Source: Kitasatospora sp. MAP5-34 | GTDB lineage: Bacteria; Actinomycetota; Actinomycetes; Streptomycetales; Streptomycetaceae | Assembly: GCF_029894335.1 (NCBI RefSeq) | Contig: NZ_JARXZC010000054.1 | Span: forward strand, 1-35,928 | Length of the DNA stretch: 35,928 bases | Reading direction: 5' to 3' | Shown here: in pieces, positions 15,627 through 22,558 of the stretch | Numbering within the stretch: position 1 is the first letter of the stretch | Layout: the number at the start of each line of letters is the position of its first letter | Notes under the pieces: model-generated | The model's database searches: none | What the model was told of the DNA's origin: nothing | Seen by the model: the letters and a program-made list of their open reading frames with translations, nothing else | Program-made: the position numbers and the translations under genes

Positions 15627-16166
15627 ATGAGCAACGACCGCGACGCCCTGCTGGCGCAGATCAAGGACAAGGCCGTCGTGCACGGCAAGGTCACCCTCTC
15701 CTCCGGGCTGGAGGCCGACTACTACGTCGACCTGCGCCGCATCACGCTGGACGCCCAGGCCGCACCGCTGGTCGGCCGGGTCATGCTGGACGCCACCGCC
15801 GACCTGGACTACGACGCCGTGGGCGGTCTGACCCTGGGCGCCGACCCGGTGGCCACCTCGATGCTGCACGCCGCCGCCGCGCGCGGTCGCGAGCTGGACG
15901 CCTTCGTGGTCCGCAAGACCGGCAAGGCGCACGGGATGCAGCGCCGGATCGAGGGCCCGGACGTGAAGGGCCGCCGGGTGCTGGTCGTCGAGGACGTCTC
16001 CACCACCGGCGGCTCGCCGCTGACGGCCGTCGAGGCCCTGCGCGAGGCGGGCGCCGAGGTGGTCGGCGTCGCGGTGATCGTGGAGCGCGGCGCGGCCCCG
16101 GCGATCGAGAAGGCCGGTCTGGCGTACTACTCCGCGTACTCGCTGGAAGACCTCGACCTCGCCTGA
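15627..16166 (+). CDS. pyrE: Orotate phosphoribosyltransferase
   Basis: The 179-residue protein converts orotate and PRPP to orotidine 5'-phosphate in pyrimidine synthesis. The PRPP-binding signature is VLVVEDVSTTGGS (118-130). GLEADYYVDLRRITLD and GGLTLGADPVATSM are standard substrate-loop segments, and VVRKTGKAHGMQRRIEG is the flexible catalytic loop. Length is normal. It is convergent with the DedA gene, and a long hairpin containing a parS site lies between them. Confidence 0.96.
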   Translation: MSNDRDALLAQIKDKAVVHGKVTLSSGLEADYYVDLRRITLDAQAAPLVGRVMLDATADLDYDAVGGLTLGADPVATSMLHAAAARGRELDAFVVRKTGKAHGMQRRIEGPDVKGRRVLVVEDVSTTGGSPLTAVEALREAGAEVVGVAVIVERGAAPAIEKAGLAYYSAYSLEDLDLA

Positions 16167-16192
16167 GCAGCTCGTCCAGGGCTCTGAGACCT

Positions 16193-16248
16193 ACGGCCGA
16201 CGGCCGGTGTTTCACGTGAAACAACGTGAAGCACCGGCCGTCGGCCGT
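16193..16248. terminator. Bidirectional hairpin between pyrE and dedA
   Basis: Arms 16193-16217 and 16224-16248 pair over 25 bp with a single G-U wobble (16210 with 16231) and a 6-nt loop; the outer 17 bp are perfect. The position between two convergent genes makes it a two-way terminator. The parS palindrome overlaps the inner part of the stem and the loop. Confidence 0.85.
16209..16222. promoter_or_regulatory. parS site (ParB-binding centromere element)
   Basis: GTTTCACGTGAAAC is a perfect 14-bp palindrome identical to the ParB-binding parS consensus known from Streptomyces. ParB loads here, spreads, and helps organise and segregate the origin region during sporulation. Most Streptomyces parS sites lie within a few hundred kilobases of oriC, so the window is probably origin-proximal. 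It is embedded in the pyrE/dedA hairpin; a second half-site, ACGTGAAGC, lies in the opposite arm. Confidence 0.9.
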
Positions 16249-16276
16249 TCCGTCGGGCGGAGCCCGGTGCTGCGGC

Positions 16277-16999
16277 TCAGCCCTTGCGGTGCCGGCCGCC
16301 CGCGACCGGGTCGCCGGACTCGCCTGGGCCGGCGGCGGCGTCGGCGGCCTTCTTCTTCTTGCGCTCGCGCATCACCTCGACCAGGATCGGCGAGATCGAG
16401 ATCAGGATGATCAGCGCCATCGCCGGGATCAGGTACTTGTCGATCACCGGAGCCAGCCCGGCACCGGCGAAGTAGCCGATCAGCAGCATCGACTCGGTCC
16501 AGAGGATGCCGCCGATCGCGTTCCAGACGAAGAAGGTCCGGGCGGGCATCTCCAGGGTGCCGGCGACCGGGTTGAGGAAGGTCCGGACGATCGGGATGAA
16601 CCGGGCCATCAGCACGGCCTTGGCCGGGCCGAACTTGTCGAAGTACTCCTCGGCCTTGAGTACGTACTCCCGCTTGAAGATCTTCGACTCCGGCTTGTCG
16701 AAGAGCCGTGGTCCGGCCTTCGCGCCGATCAGGTGGCCGAGCTGCGCCCCCGCGATCGCGCAGACCGGCGCGCCGATCAGCAGGACCGCGATCGGCAGCT
16801 TGGCCCCCGTCCCGAGCACCGAGGACGCGGCGCTCGACGCACCCACGCCCGCCAGGATCAGCAGTGAGTCACCGGGAAAGAAGAACCCGATCAGCAGACC
16901 GGTCTCGGCGAAGATGATCGCAAGCAGTCCGATGGCGCCCACCGACGAGATCAGCGCCTTGGCGTCGAGCACGTTGACCGCGAGTTCGTTGTAGTTCAC
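16277..16999 (-). CDS. DedA-family membrane protein
   Basis: The 240-residue protein has several transmembrane helices and the DedA/SNARE-associated signature: FAETGLLIGFFFPGDSLLILAGV near the N-terminus, ARFIPIVRTFLNPVAGTLEM in the middle, then FVWNAIGGILWTESMLLIGYFAG. The conserved F-x-R-x-x-P-x-x-R motif of the family appears as ARFIPIVRTF. DedA proteins act at the cytoplasmic membrane in lipid carrier (undecaprenyl phosphate) recycling and membrane homeostasis. The C-terminus is a Lys/Arg-rich cytoplasmic tail. The start is taken as GTG 16999 (VNYNELAV); the longer frame upstream is not homologous and no good ribosome binding site was seen, so the exact start is moderately sure. Confidence 0.9.
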   Translation of the reverse strand: MNYNELAVNVLDAKALISSVGAIGLLAIIFAETGLLIGFFFPGDSLLILAGVGASSAASSVLGTGAKLPIAVLLIGAPVCAIAGAQLGHLIGAKAGPRLFDKPESKIFKREYVLKAEEYFDKFGPAKAVLMARFIPIVRTFLNPVAGTLEMPARTFFVWNAIGGILWTESMLLIGYFAGAGLAPVIDKYLIPAMALIILISISPILVEVMRERKKKKAADAAAGPGESGDPVAGGRHRKG

Positions 17000-17331
17000 G
17001 GCCGCAGGATAGCGCTCCGGCCTTTCCGGAGGCCTAACGGAAGAGCCGGAGCGGGCCGGGGCTGCCCTGGTCCGTCTCAACTGGCGGGGCGCGGGGTGAC
17101 CTCGGGAGACACGTCTGGGAAGATGGCCCCGGCGTCCGGTCCGTGGTCGCGGAACACCCTCATCTGTCCAACCGCGGCGGAAGCCTCGAACCCCGGTACC
17201 GACTGCTGTGCCGCAGCGCTGCGGCGACCGTCCGGTACCGACTGCAGCGCGGTACACAACTCACGTACCGAAGGCGTACCGAGCGTCGGACAGGCCGTCC
17301 GTGCGCCGCACACCGACAGGAGCGGATTCGC
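17000..17331. promoter_or_regulatory. dedA/fba divergent promoter region with a 14-bp direct repeat
   Basis: The 332-bp gap separates the divergent dedA and fba genes. CCGGTACCGACTGC occurs exactly twice (17193-17206 and 17232-17245), 39 bp apart, and several further GTACCG words follow before the fba ribosome binding site (ACAGGAG). The repeats could be regulator sites for fba. No gene is supported here. Confidence 0.45.
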
Positions 17332-18354
17332 ATGCCCATCGCAACTCCCGAGGTCTACAACGAGATGCTGGACCGGGCCAAGGCGGGCAAGTTCGCCTAC
17401 CCGGCCATCAACGTCACCTCGACGCAGACCCTGCACGCGGCCCTGCGCGGCTTCGCCGAGGCCGAGAGCGACGGCATCATCCAGATCTCCACCGGTGGTG
17501 CGGAGTTCCTGGGCGGCCAGCACAACAAGGACATGGTGACGGGCGCCGTCGCGCTCGCCGAGTTCGCGCACATCGTGGCCGCCAAGTACGACATCACCGT
17601 CGCGCTGCACACCGACCACTGCCCCAAGGACAAGCTGGACGGCTACGTCCGCCCGCTGCTCGCGATCTCCGCCGAGCGCGTGGCCAAGGGCCAGAACCCG
17701 CTGTTCCAGTCGCACATGTGGGACGGATCCGCCGAGACTCTGAACGACAACCTGTCGATCGCGCAGGAGCTGCTGGCCCAGGCCGCCGCCGCCAAGATCA
17801 TCCTTGAGGTCGAGATCACCCCGACCGGTGGCGAGGAGGACGGCGTCTCGCACGAGATCAACGACGAGCTCTACACCACCGTCAACGACGTCGTCCGCAC
17901 CGCCGAGGCGCTCGGCCTGGGCGAGAAGGGCCGCTACCTGCTGGCTGCCTCCTTCGGCAACGTGCACGGCGTCTACAAGCCGGGCAACGTCGTGCTGAAG
18001 CCGGAGCTGCTCCGCGAGCTGCAGGACGAGATCGGCAAGCAGTACGGCAAGAAGGACCCGTTCGACTTCGTCTTCCACGGCGGCTCGGGCTCCTCCGCCG
18101 AGGAGATCGCCACCGCGCTGGAGAACGGCGTCGTGAAGATGAACCTCGACACCGACACCCAGTACGCCTTCACCCGCCCGATCGCGGACCACATGTTCCG
18201 CAACTACGACGGTGTCCTGAAGGTCGACGGCGAGGTCGGCAAGAAGTCCACCTACGACCCGCGCACCTGGGGCAAGCTCGCCGAGGCCGGCATGGCCGCC
18301 CGCGTGGTCGAGGCCACCAGGAGCCTGCGCTCGGCCGGTACCCGGATCAAGTAG
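17332..18354 (+). CDS. fba: Class II fructose-bisphosphate aldolase
   Basis: The 340-residue protein starts at ATG 17332 after ACAGGAG. It is a class II (zinc) aldolase of glycolysis and gluconeogenesis, cleaving fructose 1,6-bisphosphate to glyceraldehyde 3-phosphate and dihydroxyacetone phosphate. HTDHCPKDKLDGYVRPLL holds the active-site Asp and the zinc His, LEVEITPTGGEEDG is the second signature, and FHGGSGSSAEEI and NLDTDTQYAFTRPI bind the phosphate. Length and residues are normal. A perfect hairpin follows the stop codon. Confidence 0.97.
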   Translation: MPIATPEVYNEMLDRAKAGKFAYPAINVTSTQTLHAALRGFAEAESDGIIQISTGGAEFLGGQHNKDMVTGAVALAEFAHIVAAKYDITVALHTDHCPKDKLDGYVRPLLAISAERVAKGQNPLFQSHMWDGSAETLNDNLSIAQELLAQAAAAKIILEVEITPTGGEEDGVSHEINDELYTTVNDVVRTAEALGLGEKGRYLLAASFGNVHGVYKPGNVVLKPELLRELQDEIGKQYGKKDPFDFVFHGGSGSSAEEIATALENGVVKMNLDTDTQYAFTRPIADHMFRNYDGVLKVDGEVGKKSTYDPRTWGKLAEAGMAARVVEATRSLRSAGTRIK

Positions 18355-18374
18355 GCAGCGCCTGCGGTAGGTAG

Positions 18375-18430
18375 CCCGTAGAACGGAGCGAGCCCCCGGC
18401 GGTTGCCGGGGGCTCGCTCCGTTCTACGGG
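18375..18430. terminator. Perfect 26-bp bidirectional terminator hairpin
   Basis: Arms 18375-18400 and 18405-18430 are perfect inverted repeats with a GGTT loop, lying between the convergent fba and DUF3151 genes. The stem is longer than needed for termination but common for Streptomyces housekeeping genes. Confidence 0.92.
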
Positions 18431-18454
18431 TCACTGCCCGCGAACCGGCTGCTG

Positions 18455-18874
18455 CTACTGCTTGAGCTCGGCGTAGGCCTCGGGGCTGCTGTCCTTCAGG
18501 AACTCCCAGCAGCGGTTCGCCTCCTCGGTCTCGTCGATCGCGGCGGCGGCGCGGGCGAGCCCGGCCAGGCAGCGGAGGAAGCCGCGGTTGGCGCGGTGGT
18601 CCCACGGCACCGGGCCGTGGCCCTTCCAGCCGCTGCGGCGCAGCGAGTCCAGGCCCCGGTGGTAGCCGGTGCGGGCGTAGGCGTACGACTCGACCACTCG
18701 ACCGGCGTCGAACGCGTCGTCCGCGAGCATCGCCCAGGCCAGCGAGAACGTCGGGAACGCGGCGGCCACCTGGGTGGGCGACGCCGACTCCTCACCGAGC
18801 ATCCGGTACGGCTGCTCTTCCTCCGGCAACAGGGTCGGCTCCGGGCCGCCGAGCAGGTTCTTGTAATTGGTCAT
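18455..18874 (-). CDS. DUF3151 family protein
   Basis: The 139-residue protein starts MTNYKNLLGGPEPTLLPEEE at ATG 18874 and continues with FPTFSLAWAMLADDAFDAGR, VESYAYARTGYHRGLDSLRR and NRGFLRCLAGLARAAAAIDE. The helical, tetratricopeptide-like pattern fits DUF3151, an actinobacterial family found next to fba. Its function is unknown. An in-frame start 20 codons earlier is rejected because the conserved N-terminus begins at MTNYKNLLG. It is soluble, with no signal or membrane segment. Confidence 0.88.
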   Translation of the reverse strand: MTNYKNLLGGPEPTLLPEEEQPYRMLGEESASPTQVAAAFPTFSLAWAMLADDAFDAGRVVESYAYARTGYHRGLDSLRRSGWKGHGPVPWDHRANRGFLRCLAGLARAAAAIDETEEANRCWEFLKDSSPEAYAELKQ

Positions 18875-18912
18875 ACCGTGCAGTCTGCCACCAGCCGGCG
18901 AGCGGGCGAAAT

Positions 18913-18929
18913 TACATACTGGGTATGTA
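18913..18929. promoter_or_regulatory. 17-bp palindromic operator candidate
   Basis: TACATAC-TGG-GTATGTA has perfect 7-bp arms and a 3-nt spacer. It is centred in the 144-bp divergent region between the DUF3151 and DUF3152 genes, about 40 bases from the DUF3151 start. The AT-rich arms stand out from the GC-rich surroundings and look like the binding site of a dimeric regulator (TetR or GntR type). No cognate regulator is in the window. Confidence 0.6.
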
Positions 18930-19018
18930 GACACCTCGGGCGCTCCCGTGCAAAGGTGGATCGACGAGGTGGATCAGTTGAGCCCTCGTCACTTCTGTCG
19001 GGCTACCAGAGGGCATCC

Positions 19019-19786
19019 GTGGTGCGAGCAACTCCCGAGACCGAGAACCCCCCGGTCGGCAGCAGCGCCGAGCACCGGACCAGTTCGCGCGCCCGCTCGC
19101 ACCGGCGTCTCGGCCTGGGAGCCGCCCTGGTCGGCGCGGCAGTACTGGTCGGCGGCGCGGCGATGCTGCTGACCGGCGACGCCCGGCCGCTCACCCGGTC
19201 CACCGTGCAGGCGCGGGCCGTACCGCCCCTACTGGAGGGCAACTTCACCACCGCCGCCGCCAACGGACCCGCCGTCGGCCAGGGCGACATCCGCCGCTAC
19301 CGGGTGGAGACGGAGAACGGCATCGGCGTCGACCCGCAGCTCGCCGCCGCACAGATCCGCAACATCCTTGCCGACAAGCGCAGTTGGACGGCCGACGGCA
19401 AGGACGGCTTCCAGCTGGTCGCCGACGGCACGTACGACTTCACGGTCCGGATCGCCTCCCCCACGACGGTCGACCGGATCTGCGGCGCCGCCGGCCTGAA
19501 GACGGGCGGCGAGGTGAACTGCGACGTCGACAAGCAGGTGATGGTCAACGTCAAGCGCTGGACCACCGGTTCGCCGCAGTTCACCGGCACGATCGACGAC
19601 TACCGGGCGCTGATCATCAACCACGAGGTCGGCCACCGCATCGGGCACGGACACGAAGGCTGCCCGGGCGCAGGCAAGTTGGCGCCCGCGATGATGCAGC
19701 AGATCTACGGCCTGAACGGCTGCCTGCCCAACGCCTGGCCCTACACCGCCGACGGCACGTACATCAGCGGGCCGCCCGCGCCGTAG
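19019..19786 (+). CDS. DUF3152 protein, membrane-anchored metzincin-like zinc peptidase
   Basis: The 255-residue protein starts at GTG 19019 (or the next codon, 19022), after AGAGGG. An Arg-rich head is followed by one hydrophobic segment (about 31-52, LGLGAALVGAAVLVGGAAML), an uncleaved anchor or signal. The extracytoplasmic domain contains HEVGHRIGHGH (202-212), which fits HExxHxxGxxH: His202, His206 and His212 bind zinc and Glu203 is the base. APAMMQQIYG downstream supplies the Met-turn of metzincins. Two Cys pairs (for example 155 and 168) may form disulfides. DUF3152 is an uncharacterised actinobacterial family; peptidase activity is predicted from the motif and not shown. The substrate is unknown. 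It is convergent with the ATPase gene. Confidence 0.85.
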   Translation: MVRATPETENPPVGSSAEHRTSSRARSHRRLGLGAALVGAAVLVGGAAMLLTGDARPLTRSTVQARAVPPLLEGNFTTAAANGPAVGQGDIRRYRVETENGIGVDPQLAAAQIRNILADKRSWTADGKDGFQLVADGTYDFTVRIASPTTVDRICGAAGLKTGGEVNCDVDKQVMVNVKRWTTGSPQFTGTIDDYRALIINHEVGHRIGHGHEGCPGAGKLAPAMMQQIYGLNGCLPNAWPYTADGTYISGPPAP

Positions 19787-19807
19787 GGTCCGGCCACCAG
19801 CTGCTCG

Positions 19808-19831
19808 GACCGACCGGCAAATGGTGGGCGG
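19808..19831. repeat. 24-bp direct repeat, copy 1
   Basis: This copy matches 21640-21663 at 23 of 24 positions (GACCGACCGGCAAA, then T or C, then GGTGGGCGG). It lies directly after the stop codon of the ATPase gene on the minus strand. The pair brackets that gene. Confidence 0.85.
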
Positions 19832-19833
19832 TC

Positions 19834-21591
19834 TCAGAAGTCCACGGCGGCGACACCGTCGGCGGTACCGAGCACCACGCGGCCCTCGGTCAGAGCCAGT
19901 GCCCAGACCTGGGTGCCGAGCCGGAGTTCGAGCAGCGGCTCCGGGCTGCCCACCAGACGGACCCGGGTCAGGCCGTCGGCCCAGGCGGCCGCGACCAGCA
20001 ACCCGGCGGAGGTCTCGGCCGCCGCCACCGCGCCGACCAGCGGATCCCGCCGGTCGAACGGCTCGGCGGCGGCCTCGGAGCCGGGGCTCCAGAGCCGTAC
20101 GGCGCCGTCCAGCCCGCCGCTCACAAGCACCGCCCTGCCCCTCGCGACCGCACCCCCCAGGGCCGTCACCGGCCCCCGGTGCAGGCGCTCACCGAGCACC
20201 GCGCCGTCCTGGTACCAGTGCACCGAGCCGGCCTCGTCCGCCACCGCCGGAGCCGCCGAAGGCAGCCCCGGCACGGCGTGCAGCACGCTCGGGGCCGCCT
20301 CGGCCGCGCCGCGCAGAGCCGCCGTCGCGACCGCCAGCGCCGCCGGGTCCACCCCGTCGGCGGCGAGCAGCTCGAGCTCACCCCAGGCGTCCAGCAGCAC
20401 GACCTGACCGCCCGGCGTCACCGTCACCCCGCGCAGCGGCTTGGGGCCCGGCAGCTCGACCCCGGCCAGCGGGGTGCCGGTGGCCGCGTCGACGGTACGG
20501 ATCGTGCCGCCCGGGTCGGCGAGCAGCAGCTGACCGTCGTACCGGCCCGCGCCGACCGCCAGGGCGGCGACCGGGCCCGGCCAGCCCGCCGAGGAGTCGG
20601 GCCAGAGCGCCCAGGCGGCGCGCCACGGCGCGGCGACGGTACCCAGCCGGGCGGCGGCCGCATCGTCCAGGCCGATCAGCCGGGTACGCAGCACGGCCGC
20701 CCGGACGGCCGGGTCCGGCTCGGCCACCAGCGCGGGACCCGCCGCCTCCCAGGCCGCCGTGACGGGACCCTCCAGACCCTCCAGCGCCGCCGTCACCGCG
20801 ACCGGCCCGGCGTACGTGAGCAGCGTCGGCTCGGCCAGCAGCTGGGCGGCGCTCCCCTCCCGGACGGTGGCCGCCCAGAGCTCGGAGAGCAGCAGCTCCC
20901 CCGCACCCGCCGGGTCCGGCGCCCCCTCGGGCGTCCTCGGCACCAGCGCCGCCAGCTCGACCACGCCGCGCGCCGCCGGCCGCCCGGCCCGGCCGAGCGC
21001 CCGGCCCGGGCTCGGGTACGCGGTGGCGTCCGCGCCCTCGGTGGCACACCAGGCCTCGAAGCGGGCCTGGTCGGTCCACTGCGGCTGATCCAGGTCGAGC
21101 ACGGCGGCTGCGGACACGGCGGTGAGGCCGAGCGCCTCGGGGCTGTCGTTCGGGGCCTCCACCACCAGCCGGACCTGCTCCAACCTCAGCAGCGGGTTGA
21201 GGAGTTGCTCGACCAGCCGGGCCGGATCGGCGGCCCGGTCGAGGCCGGGGACACAGATCACCGTACGCCCGGCGGTGTCGGCCAGCGCGGTCAGCAGGTC
21301 CCCCAAGCCACCGGCGGCGACGCCGAGTTGGTGCCCGAGCGTCCACAACGCGGCCCGGACGGTGATCCCCTCGGCCTGGAGCACGGCGTGCACCCGCTGC
21401 TCCTGGAAGCGGTACTCGGCCGCCCGGTCCTGCACCAGCCAGTCCAGCAGGTGGGTCTTGCCGGAGCCCGCCGAACCGGCGATCCGGCACAGGCGCGGCG
21501 AGCGGTCGTCGCCCAGCCACCCGAGCAACGCGGCCCCGGCCGGCCGCCGCCCGGCCCGCAGTGGCGGTATCCCGCGCACGTCCTTGTTCAT
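19834..21591 (-). CDS. P-loop ATPase with C-terminal beta-propeller-like repeats
   Basis: The 585-residue protein starts at ATG 21591 after GGGGGAG; ten codons upstream in frame are not needed. Walker A is GSAGSGKT (39-46). The segment TVICVPGLDRAAD is a possible Walker B. The region up to about 330 looks like a STAND-type or AAA-type nucleotide-binding unit with a helical follow-on. From about 330 onward the sequence holds repeated strands resembling WD40/quinoprotein blades: VAALAVGAGRYDGQLLLAD, GTIRTVDAATGTPLAGVEL, HRGPVTALGGAV, GLDGAVRLWSPGSEAAAEPF. There is no helix-turn-helix or kinase part. The architecture suggests a signal-sensing switch whose propeller binds a partner; the job is unknown. 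It is flanked by 24-bp direct repeats. Confidence 0.75.
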   Translation of the reverse strand: MNKDVRGIPPLRAGRRPAGAALLGWLGDDRSPRLCRIAGSAGSGKTHLLDWLVQDRAAEYRFQEQRVHAVLQAEGITVRAALWTLGHQLGVAAGGLGDLLTALADTAGRTVICVPGLDRAADPARLVEQLLNPLLRLEQVRLVVEAPNDSPEALGLTAVSAAAVLDLDQPQWTDQARFEAWCATEGADATAYPSPGRALGRAGRPAARGVVELAALVPRTPEGAPDPAGAGELLLSELWAATVREGSAAQLLAEPTLLTYAGPVAVTAALEGLEGPVTAAWEAAGPALVAEPDPAVRAAVLRTRLIGLDDAAAARLGTVAAPWRAAWALWPDSSAGWPGPVAALAVGAGRYDGQLLLADPGGTIRTVDAATGTPLAGVELPGPKPLRGVTVTPGGQVVLLDAWGELELLAADGVDPAALAVATAALRGAAEAAPSVLHAVPGLPSAAPAVADEAGSVHWYQDGAVLGERLHRGPVTALGGAVARGRAVLVSGGLDGAVRLWSPGSEAAAEPFDRRDPLVGAVAAAETSAGLLVAAAWADGLTRVRLVGSPEPLLELRLGTQVWALALTEGRVVLGTADGVAAVDF

Positions 21592-21639
21592 ACTTCTGCT
21601 CCCCCATGTCCTGATGCCCACCGACCGCCAGAAAGCTTA

Positions 21640-21663
21640 GACCGACCGGCAAACGGTGGGCGG
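21640..21663. repeat. 24-bp direct repeat, copy 2
   Basis: This is the second copy of the 24-bp repeat, 1832 bases from the first, with one mismatch. It lies directly after the stop codon of the maleylpyruvate-isomerase-family gene on the minus strand. It follows its gene in the same way as copy 1. Confidence 0.85.
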
Positions 21664-21667
21664 CGGC

Positions 21668-22495
21668 TCACCCCAACACCGGCAGGTACCCCGAGAGGTC
21701 GCTGCGCTCCCCGCTCGCGGAGACCGCCGCGTCCTCGACCTCCGTCGCCCAGTCGGTCCGCCCGGTGGCGAGGCGGATCCAGCTGAGCGGGTCGGTCTCG
21801 ACCACGTTCGGCGGGGTGCCCCGGGTGTGCCTGGGGCCGGGTACGGCCTGTACCACCGCGAACGGCGGGATGCGCAACTCGACTGCTCCGCCCGGCACTT
21901 GGTCGGCGAAGGCGTCGGCGAGCAGCCGGGTGACGGCGGCCAGCGCCTGCCGCTCGTGCGGGAAGTCGGCGAGCCCGAGCGCGTCGGCCAGGTCGTCCGC
22001 GTGCACCACGGTCTCGACCAGCCGGGTGACCAGGAAGTCGGCGAGCAGCATGGAACCGAGCCGGATCTCGAACCGCCGCCCCGCCTCCAGCACCTCCGGC
22101 CCGGCCAGCACCGCGAGCAGCGCGTCCACCTCACCGTCGAACGCGGCCGCCACCTCGCCCGGGCTGCCGGCGAAAACCTCGCCCGCGTGCTCCCGGGTCG
22201 CACTGTCCAGCAGCGGCGCCACCGCCGCGACCCCGGAGGCCCACTGCGAGAGGCTCAACGCGGCCCGCCCGGCGAGGGGTTCACCGAGATGCCGGGGCAG
22301 CCAGCCGATCTGCAGGGCCAGGTGCGCGACCAGCTCACGTACGGTCCACTCCCCCAGCCGGGTCGGCCGCGCCAGCAGCGTCGAAGCGTCAGGGTCGCCG
22401 CACAGGCTGCGGACGGCGCCGCGCAGCGCCTCGGCCTGCCGGGCGAGCGCGGTCCGCACCTTGGCGGGGTCGTACGTACGAGGCTTCGGTGGCAT
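21668..22495 (-). CDS. Maleylpyruvate isomerase-family (mycothiol-dependent, DinB-like) protein
   Basis: The 275-residue protein has an N-terminal four-helix DinB-like bundle with RPTRLGEWTVRELVAHLALQ (one metal His in LVAHL) and VTRLVETVVHADDLADALGL (the HADD segment with further ligand residues). A C-terminal part, PFAVVQAVPGPRHTRGTPPN, WIRLATGRTDW, resembles the sterol-carrier-like extension of this family. Members use mycothiol, the actinobacterial thiol, for isomerisation or conjugation; the substrate here is unknown. It starts at ATG 22495. It follows the pur operon on the same strand but is separated by a terminator hairpin. Confidence 0.88.
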   Translation of the reverse strand: MPPKPRTYDPAKVRTALARQAEALRGAVRSLCGDPDASTLLARPTRLGEWTVRELVAHLALQIGWLPRHLGEPLAGRAALSLSQWASGVAAVAPLLDSATREHAGEVFAGSPGEVAAAFDGEVDALLAVLAGPEVLEAGRRFEIRLGSMLLADFLVTRLVETVVHADDLADALGLADFPHERQALAAVTRLLADAFADQVPGGAVELRIPPFAVVQAVPGPRHTRGTPPNVVETDPLSWIRLATGRTDWATEVEDAAVSASGERSDLSGYLPVLG

Positions 22496-22511
22496 GTGGC
22501 GAGGCTAACGC

Positions 22512-22547
22512 GAAGGGCGGCCCGTGCGGGTGCACGGACCGCCCTTC
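22512..22547 (-). terminator. Terminator hairpin after purL
   Basis: Arms 22512-22527 and 22532-22547 form a 16-bp stem with one mismatched position and a GGGT loop, just downstream of the purL stop codon. It separates the purine operon from the isomerase-family gene. Confidence 0.85.
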
Positions 22548-22558
22548 AAGACCTGCGA

